Assembly (NCBI GenBank): GCA_037384885.1
Contig: JARRNO010000241.1
Coordinates: 1-5,242 of the forward strand
Length of the DNA stretch: 5,242 nt
Direction: 5' to 3'
Source of the DNA: JARRNO01 sp037384885
Lineage (GTDB): Bacteria; Acidobacteriota; UBA4820; DSQY01
Shown: positions 1 through 5,242 of the stretch, piece by piece
How positions within the stretch are numbered: the first letter of the stretch is position 1
Layout of the letters: each line of letters opens with the position of its first letter
The notes under the pieces: model-generated
Databases searched by the model: none
Told to the model about the DNA's origin: nothing
The model's input: the letters and a program-made list of their open reading frames with translations, nothing else
Position numbers and translations under genes: made by a program

Positions 1-189
1 TAGACCTGGCCGACCATGTCGAGACGCTGGAATTTCAGCGTCATGTACACCATGTCCATTCCCCGCGCCTTTGTCTGGATGGGGTCCCTATTCCCACCAC
101 ACGGTCCCCATCCAGACAAAGGCGCAGGGAATGGACATGGTGTACATGACGCTGAAATTCCAGCGTCTCGACATGGTCGGCCAGGTCTA
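1..189. repeat. Long inverted repeat, 84-bp arms (1-84 and 106-189), 21-bp spacer
   Basis: Positions 1-84 are the reverse complement of 106-189 with one mismatch (C at 64 opposite A at 126, where a G would be needed). The unpaired spacer is 85-105. Pairing runs to base 1, so the repeat may continue outside the window. The right arm lies in an apparent coding frame that ends at 241, and the left arm repeats the same codons on the minus strand. An arm this long, this perfect and made of coding sequence is not a terminator. Either it is a true inverted duplication or, perhaps more likely if base 1 is a contig end, a fold-back chimera from amplification or assembly. The sequence alone cannot decide. 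Confidence 0.95.
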
Positions 190-241
190 CTTCGATCAGA
201 ACGGAGACGTGGCCGGAGTCCGCTTCGTCCAAAAGCAGTAG
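107..241 (+). CDS. C-terminal end of an unidentified protein (5' part unresolved)
   Basis: A plus-strand frame ends at the TAG at 239-241. The last 44 codons include MDMVYMTLKF and DQNGDVAGVRFVQKQ, and they use GC-ending codons like the suf genes. An intrinsic terminator starts 23 bases after the stop, which supports a real gene end convergent with the suf operon. The frame is formally open back to base 2, but upstream of about 106 it reads through the inverted repeat and gives an unconvincing, Pro- and Cys-rich sequence, so I annotate only the believable part. An ATG at 131 could start only a 36-residue peptide, so a C-terminal fragment is the better reading. I do not recognise the family and assign no function. 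Confidence 0.5.
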   Translation, partial: PIQTKAQGMDMVYMTLKFQRLDMVGQVYFDQNGDVAGVRFVQKQ

Positions 242-264
242 TGCAGATTCGATTCGACCTAAGG

Positions 265-294
265 GCCCCCGGAAGAAATTCCGGGGGCTTTTTT
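265..294 (+). terminator. Rho-independent terminator of the plus-strand gene
   Basis: A perfect 10-bp stem (265-274 with 279-288, GCCCCCGGAA/TTCCGGGGGC) is closed by a GAAA tetraloop (275-278, GNRA class). Six T's follow at 289-294. It lies 23 bases after the stop codon at 241. The A's at 261-262 could extend the stem against the T-run. Confidence 0.92.
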
Positions 295-340
295 AGGAGA
301 ACAAGGACTGGAAAGAAAGCACTGAAGGCCTTTAAAACGC

Positions 341-368
341 AAAAAAAGACCCGGCCGGGCGGCCGGGT
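341..368 (-). terminator. Rho-independent terminator of the suf operon
   Basis: Read on the minus strand, an 8-bp GC-rich stem (368-361 with 356-349, ACCCGGCC/GGCCGGGT, 4-base loop) is followed by one C and seven T's (347-341). It lies about 32 bases downstream of the sufS stop and ends the operon. With the plus-strand terminator at 265-294 it forms a pair of separate terminators facing each other. I see nothing in the bases between them (295-340). Confidence 0.92.
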
Positions 369-400
369 TCACACATAAGTGTGGAGGGGGGAAATCTTTA

Positions 401-1660
401 TTATTCTCGCAAGAAAAGTTTTCTCACTTCGTGCAGTGCTTCCACGAGCCGGTCAACGTCCTCTCGGGTATTATACAGGTAAAATGACGCACGTAAAGTG
501 TTGTCCATGCCCAAAGCCGTCATGAGAGGCTGGGCGCAGTGGTGCCCGGAGCGGACGGCGATGGCGAAATGATCCAGCAAGCTGGCGGCGTCGTGCGGAT
601 GGACCCCCTCGATGTTGAACGAGAAAACCGCCAGATGCTCTCCTTCCTGGTGCCCATAAAGCTTGAGCCCCGGAACCGCCAGCAGCTGTTCTCTCGCGTA
701 GGCGCAAAGCCCGGCTTCGTAAGCGTAAATGTTCTCCATGCCCAGTTCCGAGAGATAATCCATGGCGACACCGAACCCGATACCTTCGGCGATGGCGCTC
801 GTCCCGGCTTCAAACTTCCAGGGGAGTTCGTTCCAGCTTGCACCCTCGGTGGTGACGGTGCTGATCATATCCCCGCCCGTCAGGAACGGCGGCATCTGTT
901 CGAGAAGGTCTTTCTTTCCATAGAGAAAACCGATACCGGTCGGTCCCAGCATCTTGTGGCCCGAGACACTCATGAAGTCGCAATCAAGATCCTGGACGTC
1001 CACGGGCATGTGCGGCACAGACTGTGCGCCGTCGAGAAGAAACAGGGCGCCGGCCTTCCGGGCCATGTCGCGAAGCTCTCTCACCGGGTTGACCGTCCCC
1101 AGTACATTACTGGCGTGAACGGCGCCCACGAGCTTTGTCTTCGAGCCGATCAACTCGTTTGCGGCGGCCATATCGAGCCGGCCCTTTTCATCAAGCGGGA
1201 TGAATTTCAGGACAATACCCAGCCTGTCCCTCAAAATTTGCCAGGGCACAATGTTGCTGTGGTGCTCCATTAGGGTGATGACCACCTCGTCCCCGGCGCG
1301 GAGATTGGCGGCGCCCCATGCCTGAGCAACCAGGTTCAGGGCCTCCGTCGCATTCCGTACGAAAACGATTTCCCGCCAGGACTTGGCGCCGATCAGCTTC
1401 GCCGCCTTCTTGTGGGCGTCCTCGTAGGCGACGGTCGCTTCATAGCCCAGCGTGTGAATGGCCCGGTGGATGTTCGCATTCGTTTCGGTAAAGTATTTGA
1501 CGACAGCGTCGACCACCTGCCGGGGTCGCTGGGTTGTTGCCGCATTGTCCAGATACACGAGCTCGTGGTCGTGAATACGCCGCTTGAAGATGGGAAAGTC
1601 CTCGCGGATACGCATCACGTCCAGAGATTTGCCGGTGGGAGTGGCCAGTGTCTCCATCAT
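401..1660 (-). CDS. sufS: SufS, PLP-dependent cysteine desulfurase (group II)
   Basis: SufS removes sulfur from L-cysteine as an enzyme persulfide, releasing alanine, and feeds cytoplasmic Fe-S cluster assembly. The protein has 419 residues, normal for the family. Visible motifs are the His that stacks on PLP in MEHHSN (about H134), the cofactor Asp in LLDGAQS (D210), the Schiff-base Lys in SVSGHKMLGP (K236), the sulfur-carrying Cys in RSGHHCAQPLM (C375) and the substrate Arg near 390. H356 in GVHPHD lies 19 residues before C375, at the position of the B. subtilis His that swaps onto the SufU zinc; by my recollection E. coli SufS, which uses SufE, has Tyr there. The ATG at 1660 overlaps the stop of the Rieske gene (ATGA), with AAGGA six bases upstream; a second ATG follows at 1657. 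The frame is open farther upstream to 1843, but that part overlaps the Rieske gene and has no desulfurase similarity. This is the last gene of the operon. Confidence 0.97.
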   Translation of the reverse strand: MMETLATPTGKSLDVMRIREDFPIFKRRIHDHELVYLDNAATTQRPRQVVDAVVKYFTETNANIHRAIHTLGYEATVAYEDAHKKAAKLIGAKSWREIVFVRNATEALNLVAQAWGAANLRAGDEVVITLMEHHSNIVPWQILRDRLGIVLKFIPLDEKGRLDMAAANELIGSKTKLVGAVHASNVLGTVNPVRELRDMARKAGALFLLDGAQSVPHMPVDVQDLDCDFMSVSGHKMLGPTGIGFLYGKKDLLEQMPPFLTGGDMISTVTTEGASWNELPWKFEAGTSAIAEGIGFGVAMDYLSELGMENIYAYEAGLCAYAREQLLAVPGLKLYGHQEGEHLAVFSFNIEGVHPHDAASLLDHFAIAVRSGHHCAQPLMTALGMDNTLRASFYLYNTREDVDRLVEALHEVRKLFLRE

Positions 1661-1968
1661 TCGGGTTCCTTCACGTAAACCGCGGCGTCTTCCACCTTGA
1701 CGGGGTAAACTTCCAGGTCCTCCACCGCCGGCATGGAAAGAGCTTCGCCCGATTTCACATCGAAACGGGCCCCGTGGTGCGGACAGACCCACTCGGAACC
1801 CTCCAGGTGGCCGCCCGCCAACTCCATATCCTGGTGCGTGCACAAGCCGTAAAGCGCAAAAACATCCCCGTCTTTCCTGACGAGCAGTACGGGCTCTTCG
1901 TCGACCGCCACCTCAAGCCCTTCCGGCGGGATGTCTTCCACGTTGGCAACCTTGACCCATTCACTCAT
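1657..1968 (-). CDS. Rieske [2Fe-2S] ferredoxin-type protein in the suf operon
   Basis: This is a small soluble protein of 103 residues with one Rieske domain. The cluster ligands are visible as Cys43-Thr-His45 and Cys62-Pro-His-His65, with 16 residues between H45 and C62; Gly66 and FD at 69-70 fit the second ligand loop. No signal peptide or membrane segment is seen, so it is not a bc-complex Rieske subunit. It resembles the NirD/HcaC-like single-domain ferredoxins found in some actinobacterial suf operons. It may supply electrons for cluster assembly or be a client of the system; both are inference. The ATG at 1968 overlaps the sufU stop (ATGA) and follows GGAGAGG about 10 bases upstream. 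Its own stop overlaps the sufS start, so translation of all three genes is probably coupled. The frame runs upstream to 2046 inside sufU, which I reject. Confidence 0.93.
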   Translation of the reverse strand: MSEWVKVANVEDIPPEGLEVAVDEEPVLLVRKDGDVFALYGLCTHQDMELAGGHLEGSEWVCPHHGARFDVKSGEALSMPAVEDLEVYPVKVEDAAVYVKEPE

Positions 1969-2399
1969 TCTTCGTCTTCCTCTCCAGGCCATGCAGCCTG
2001 TCCGTAGACCCCCGCCTTCAGAACCTTTAAGGCGAGAAGGGCGCATTTCAAACGCATGGGACCGATGGGAATGGCCAGGTCTTCGAGCATGTCGTCCTTG
2101 GAATAGTCCCTGACCTTTTCCAGCTTTTCTCCCTTCATGGTGTCCGTCAGAATGGAAGCGGCGGACTGGCTGATGATGCAGCCCTTCCCTTTAAACTTGA
2201 TGTCTTTCATGACGCCATTTTCGACTTTGACGGTGATCCTGATCTGGTCTCCGCACGACGGATTTCCTTCCTCGTGGGACACATCCGCCGGCTCAATTTC
2301 TCCGAAATTGTGCGGGTGGCGGTAATGATCCAGGAGGACATCCATCAAAAGCGGATCCAGCTCCAGGAGATCCGACTTGGCATTCGGCCCGTCGTTCAT
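1965..2399 (-). CDS. sufU: SufU, Fe-S assembly scaffold/zinc-dependent sulfur acceptor
   Basis: This is a 144-residue IscU-fold protein. Cys49 and Asp51 (GNPSCGDQI), Cys74 (GKGCIISQS) and Cys119 (MRLKCALL) match the four metal ligands of SufU. Lys118 replaces the His of IscU (IHC), and R116 matches the Arg near the B. subtilis active site. It therefore probably takes persulfide sulfur from SufS at a zinc site and passes it to SufBCD; no sufE is visible. An oddity is that C74 and C119 are only 45 residues apart, as in IscU, so the roughly 18-residue insertion usual in SufU is absent. The tail is acidic (GEEDEE). I chose the ATG at 2399, which follows the sufD stop by 4 bases and has GAGAGGG about 9 bases upstream. 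A longer start at 2432 would overlap sufD and adds residues with no similarity. Confidence 0.93.
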   Translation of the reverse strand: MNDGPNAKSDLLELDPLLMDVLLDHYRHPHNFGEIEPADVSHEEGNPSCGDQIRITVKVENGVMKDIKFKGKGCIISQSAASILTDTMKGEKLEKVRDYSKDDMLEDLAIPIGPMRLKCALLALKVLKAGVYGQAAWPGEEDEE

Positions 2400-2403
2400 T
2401 CCC

Positions 2404-2958
2404 TCATACCCTCTCTTCAATGACTGGTTCAAGCATGTCGTCCATGAACGAGAACGGCGCGCGATCGAAAAGACTCGCCAGAAACCCTTTCACCAGGATG
2501 TGGCGGGCCTCATCCGGGGAGAGTCCCCGGCTTTCCAAGTAAAGAAGTTGCTCCTCGTCCACCTGGCTCACGCTCGCGGCATGCGCGGCTTTGACGTCGG
2601 GTGCCAGAATCTCGAGCCCGGGAACGGTATCGGCACGGCTTTTGGGCGACAGCATGAGCACGTGGGTTTGAAGATCGGCGGTCCCCTGCCGGGCGCCCTT
2701 CTCCATGATCACGTTGCCCGTGATGACCGCGCGGGCCTTGTCGTTCAAAACGGCTTTCGCCTGGACGTCGCTGTACGTCTGGGGCGAGAGGTGCCGCACC
2801 TGTGTGTCCAGATCGAAATGTTCCTTCCCCGACCCCAGGATCAGGTGCGTTTCTTTCCACGACGCACCCGGCTCCAGCATGTTCATGTCCTGGCGGACCA
2901 TTCTCCAGCGCCCCCCCATCCAGGCCGCGTAGAGTTCAACGGATGCGAAGCGCGACCC
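2404..2958 (-). pseudogene. sufD: SufD, C-terminal fragment (out of frame with the N-terminal part)
   Basis: From about SRFASVELYAAWMGG onward this frame matches the C-terminal half of SufD. It has the late beta-helix strands (HFDLDTQVRH, KAVLNDKARAVITGN), the HVLMLSPKSRAD stretch and LEILAPDVKAAHAASVSQ, whose His corresponds to the cluster-site His of E. coli SufD (H360). The end, LLYLESRGLSPDEARHILVKGF, is the helical C-terminus that contacts SufC. The frame stays open upstream to a TTG at 3282, but the residues before about 2958 are not SufD-like; there the other frame encodes SufD. The first in-frame ATG after the break is at 2919 and shows no clear ribosome binding site, so this part is probably not made alone. 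It ends 4 bases before sufU. Confidence 0.88.
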
Positions 2959-3343
2959 CTTCACGCCAGGCGGCGAAAACAAGGGCATCCCAGGACCCGC
3001 AGCTCCGAAGGGTCTTTTCGAACACATCGAAATGCTGCTCTGCAAAATGGGAAAGGGGCTGGGTGCAAGGGCCCGTGAAGTCCGCCCCAACGGGAAAGGT
3101 TCCCTCCGGGGAGGCTTCGGCCGGTACGAGGAGCGGCGCGTGAACTGGAAGGGAGCGCCAGTCCAGGGCCAGCCTGGTGTAGCGATTATCCAGAAACGGT
3201 GTCTCCCCGATTCGATAAAGGTGATCGAGCCGGTGCTTGAGAAGGGCCTCGCTCTCTCCCCTCCCACGAGAGAGAGATTCAATCTCAGCCCGGCTGAACG
3301 GAGCGTCCTCCCGATCTTCTCTTCTGGCAGATGATTGCATCAT
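2936..3343 (-). pseudogene. sufD: SufD, N-terminal fragment, ends at a premature TGA
   Basis: SufD pairs with SufB in the SufBC2D scaffold and is needed for iron entry in the E. coli system. The ATG at 3343 overlaps the sufB stop (ATGA), with GGAAGGT about 8 bases upstream. The 135 residues hold the helical N-terminal region and reach FAAWREGVALRI, which matches the start of the beta-helix core (normally followed by a VPxGV-like strand). The frame then stops at TGA 2938-2936. The matching C-terminal half continues one frame over. About 80-100 residues of the central beta-helix seem to be missing, judged against remembered E. coli and B. subtilis SufD. The two parts together give roughly 310-320 residues, against a usual 420-440. 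This is either a deletion with frameshift or an assembly error. Confidence 0.88.
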
Positions 3344-4743
3344 CCCACGCTACCTTCCATTTCCAGTTGAATGAGCCTGTTGAGCTCAATCGCGTATTCC
3401 ATGGGGATTTCCTTGGCGAAGGGCTCAATGAAGCCCTGGACGATCATGGAGGTCGCCTCGGATTCGGACAACCCCCGGGACATGAGATAGTGGACCTGGT
3501 CTTCGCTGATCTTCCCAACGGAAGCTTCGTGGGCGATGCTCACGTTGTCCTCGTCGATCTCCATGGTGGGATAGGTGTCGGAGCGCGTCTCCTCGTCCAT
3601 CATGAGGGCGTCGCACTTCACGCTGGCCTTGACGCCCGTCGCTCCCTTGCAGACCTTCAGGAGGCCGCGGTAACTGCTCCTGCCTGACCCCTTGCTGATG
3701 GACTTGCTGACGATCGTGGAGGAGGTATTGGGAGCCTGGTGGATGATCTTACCGCCGGCGTCCTGATGCTGGCCTTCGCCTGCGAAGGCGATGGAGAGAA
3801 TGTTGCCCGAGGCCCGCTCTCCCATGAGATAGATGGAAGGGTACTTCATGGTCAACTTGGACCCCATGTTGCCGTCCACCCATTCCATCGAGCCGCCTTC
3901 CTCAACCACGGACCTCTGGGTCACGAGGTTGTAGATGTTGTGCGCCCAATTCTGGATTGTCGTATAGCGGACCCTCGCGTTCTTGCCGACGAAGATTTCG
4001 ATGACGCCTGTATGAAGAGATTGGGTCGTATACTGGGGCGCGGTGCACCCCTCGATGTAGTGCAGCTTGGCGCCTTCGTCGGCGATGATGATGGTCCGCT
4101 CGAACTGCCCCATGCGCTCCGAATTGATGCGGAAATAAGCCTGCAGTGGGGTTTCCAGCTCCACGCCGGGCGGCACGTAAATAAAGGAGCCCCCGGACCA
4201 GCAGGCCGTGTTGAGCGCCGCGTACTTGTTGTCTTCCGGAGGCACCAGCGACGCGAAGTACTTCCTGAACAGTTCGGGATGCTCGCGCAGCCCGGTTTCC
4301 GTGTCTAGAAAGAGAACGCCCTTTTCCTGTAGCTCCTTGTGGATGGAGTGGTACACCATCTCAGATTCGTACTGGGCCCCCACACCGGCCAGGAATTTTC
4401 GTTCCGCCTCGGGGATTCCCAGGCGGTCGAAAGTTTTGCGGATATTTTCAGGAACATCGTCCCAGGTCAGTCCTGCCTTCTCGGAAGGTTTGATGTAGTA
4501 CGTATAATCTTCGTAGTCCAGGTCCGAAAGGTCTCCGCCCCAAGTGGGCGTAGGTTTGGAAAGGAACACCTCATAAGCGTGGAGCCGTCTCTCGAGCATC
4601 CACTCGGGTTCTTTCTTCTGCCTGGAAATGTCGATGATCGTGTCGCGCGTCAAACCGCGGTTCGACTTATAGGCAAAGACCTCGGGGTCTTTGAAGTCGT
4701 ATTTGCTTCGATCTATGTCGAGATCCGGAGTCTTCATGCTCAT
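3340..4743 (-). CDS. sufB: SufB, Fe-S cluster scaffold subunit
   Basis: SufB is the scaffold of the cytoplasmic SufBC(2)D complex and the entry point for sulfur. It has 467 residues, close to the B. subtilis type, and lacks the Cys-rich N-terminus of longer homologues. Visible features are the core start NTACWSGGSFIYVPPGVELE (179-198), Cys233 in IEGCTAP (equivalent to E. coli C254), TTIQNWAHNIYNLVTQR (261-277), GRSSYRGLLKV and H405 in SIAHEASVG. The end, YLMSRGLSESEATSMIVQGF then EIPMEYAIELNRL, is the SufC-binding tail. At the place of E. coli Cys405 it has a Glu/Ile sequence (TMEIDEDN), as in Bacillus-type SufB. The ATG at 4743 is preceded by GGGAGGGAGGT with 6 bases of spacing; a second ATG at 4737 is possible. 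Its stop overlaps the sufD start. Confidence 0.98.
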   Translation of the reverse strand: MSMKTPDLDIDRSKYDFKDPEVFAYKSNRGLTRDTIIDISRQKKEPEWMLERRLHAYEVFLSKPTPTWGGDLSDLDYEDYTYYIKPSEKAGLTWDDVPENIRKTFDRLGIPEAERKFLAGVGAQYESEMVYHSIHKELQEKGVLFLDTETGLREHPELFRKYFASLVPPEDNKYAALNTACWSGGSFIYVPPGVELETPLQAYFRINSERMGQFERTIIIADEGAKLHYIEGCTAPQYTTQSLHTGVIEIFVGKNARVRYTTIQNWAHNIYNLVTQRSVVEEGGSMEWVDGNMGSKLTMKYPSIYLMGERASGNILSIAFAGEGQHQDAGGKIIHQAPNTSSTIVSKSISKGSGRSSYRGLLKVCKGATGVKASVKCDALMMDEETRSDTYPTMEIDEDNVSIAHEASVGKISEDQVHYLMSRGLSESEATSMIVQGFIEPFAKEIPMEYAIELNRLIQLEMEGSVG

Positions 4744-4756
4744 GTTGAACCTCCCT
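4744..4756 (-). promoter_or_regulatory. Strong Shine-Dalgarno of sufB
   Basis: Read on the minus strand this is AGGGAGGTTCAAC directly before the sufB ATG at 4743. The purine-rich core is a near-consensus site with about 6 bases of spacing, and it decides the sufB start. It directly abuts the hairpin at 4757-4804, so folding of that hairpin could affect access to it. Confidence 0.8.
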
Positions 4757-4804
4757 CCCGGAAGCCCGCGGCGGGCGCCCGGCCCGCGGGGACGAACTTC
4801 CGGG
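4757..4804 (-). promoter_or_regulatory. GC-rich hairpin in the sufC-sufB gap
   Basis: Nested complementary arms form one long stem: CCCGGAAG (4757-4764) pairs with CTTCCGGG (4797-4804), and inside it CCCGCGG (4765-4771) pairs with CCGCGGG (4784-4790). The loop is 12 bases (4772-4783), with a 6-base bulge on one side (4791-4796). No T-run follows on the minus strand, so it is not a typical terminator. It lies between the sufC stop and the sufB ribosome binding site. It could stabilise the downstream mRNA, mark a processing site or modulate sufB translation; which of these is inference. Confidence 0.8.
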
Positions 4805-4816
4805 CTTAAGCGGGGG

Positions 4817-5242
4817 TCACCCGGCGTTGTATTCCTTCAAAATCCAGTCATAGCCCTTTTGCTCGAGCTCTCTCGCCAGCTCCATGCCGCGGGAGCAGAG
4901 AACCTTGCCCACCGCCATCACGTGAACCCGGTCAGGCTGGAGATATTCGAGAATCCTGGGGTAGTGGGTGATGATCATCGCGGTGAAATCCGGGCCCTTC
5001 ATCTCGCGGATATTCTCCGCCACAACTTTCGTGGAGTCGATATCCAATCCGGAGTCTATTTCGTCCATCAGCGCCACTTTGGGCTTTAGCGCCTTCATCT
5101 GGGCGATTTCAAGTCGCTTCTTCTCTCCGCCGGAGGCCCCCACATTAAGATGGCGCGTGGAAAACTCGGCAGGGAGATCCAGGGCCTCGAGAGTCTTGTT
5201 GAGCCCCTGGCGAAAGGCAAGCACTTCTTTCGGCTTCCGTTT
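4817..5242 (-). CDS. sufC: SufC, ABC-type ATPase of the SUF complex (5' end outside window)
   Basis: SufC is the ATPase that binds SufB and SufD and drives the conformational change for cluster assembly. The last 141 residues are present, out of about 250 usual; Walker A and the Q-loop lie outside the window. Visible are the ABC signature region NVGASGGEKKRLEI (usually FSGGEKKRNE in SufC), Walker B with catalytic Glu in VALMDEIDSGLDID, the H-loop in MIITHYPRIL, and the SufC-typical end GKVLCSRGMELARELEQKGYDWI. The frame is open to the window edge, so an internal GTG at 5224 is not the start. It heads the visible operon, 73 bases upstream of sufB. The promoter and any regulator gene must lie to the right. 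Confidence 0.97.
   Translation of the reverse strand, partial: KRKPKEVLAFRQGLNKTLEALDLPAEFSTRHLNVGASGGEKKRLEIAQMKALKPKVALMDEIDSGLDIDSTKVVAENIREMKGPDFTAMIITHYPRILEYLQPDRVHVMAVGKVLCSRGMELARELEQKGYDWILKEYNAG

Noticed and set aside
41..232. 63-codon minus-strand open frame
   Set aside because: It exists only because the inverted repeat mirrors sequence onto the other strand; no independent support.
539..1273. 244-codon open frame on the plus strand
   Set aside because: It lies wholly antisense to the clearly recognised sufS and has no family-like motifs; it is a by-product of GC-rich coding.
1661..1843. 61-codon upstream extension of sufS
   Set aside because: It overlaps the Rieske gene, lacks desulfurase similarity, and the ATG at 1660 has a good ribosome binding site and an ATGA overlap.
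2909..2918. Run of seven C's as the cause of the sufD frameshift
   Set aside because: The N-terminal frame already stops at 2936, before the run is reached on the minus strand. A length error here also cannot explain the missing central residues.
2377..3078. 233-codon open frame on the plus strand
   Set aside because: Antisense to the sufD C-terminal region, with no recognisable domain. I also considered it as an insertion explaining the sufD break, but the sufD sequence covers the same bases.
3739..4308. 189-codon open frame on the plus strand
   Set aside because: Antisense shadow of sufB, which is fully supported by conserved motifs.

Overview
The window holds the 3' part of an iron-sulfur cluster assembly (SUF) operon on the minus strand, plus the end of a convergent plus-strand gene. 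In transcription order (right to left) the operon reads sufC (5' end outside the window), sufB, sufD (broken), sufU, a small Rieske [2Fe-2S] protein gene, and sufS. A strong intrinsic terminator follows. Base composition is GC-rich with GC-ending codons. The short SufB type without Cys-rich N-terminus, a SufU rather than SufE partner, and a Rieske protein inside the operon suggest a free-living bacterium, possibly anaerobic and Desulfobacterota-like. That placement is inference only; there is no taxonomic marker here.

Layout. 1-84 and 106-189 form a near-perfect inverted repeat whose left arm begins at the window edge. The right arm lies inside the tail of an unidentified plus-strand gene that stops at 241 and has its own terminator (265-294). 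The suf terminator, read on the minus strand, is at 341-368. sufS (401-1660), the Rieske gene (1657-1968) and sufU (1965-2399) are tightly packed with ATGA stop/start overlaps. sufD occupies 2404-3343 but is split between two frames and lacks a central block. sufB (3340-4743) is intact. A GC-rich hairpin fills most of the sufC-sufB gap directly upstream of the sufB ribosome binding site.

How it works together. SufS takes sulfur from cysteine, and SufU accepts the persulfide at a zinc site. SufB/C/D is the ATP-driven scaffold complex that builds the cluster. The Rieske protein may supply electrons. SufS and SufU both carry the residues known from the zinc ligand-swap pair of Bacillus subtilis, although this SufU lacks the family's usual insertion.

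Most notable points: sufD seems to have lost about 80-100 internal residues together with the reading frame; SufU has IscU-like spacing; a Rieske gene sits between sufU and sufS; and a long inverted repeat sits flush with the window edge, which may be an assembly artefact. I saw no clear evidence of a wholly new system.
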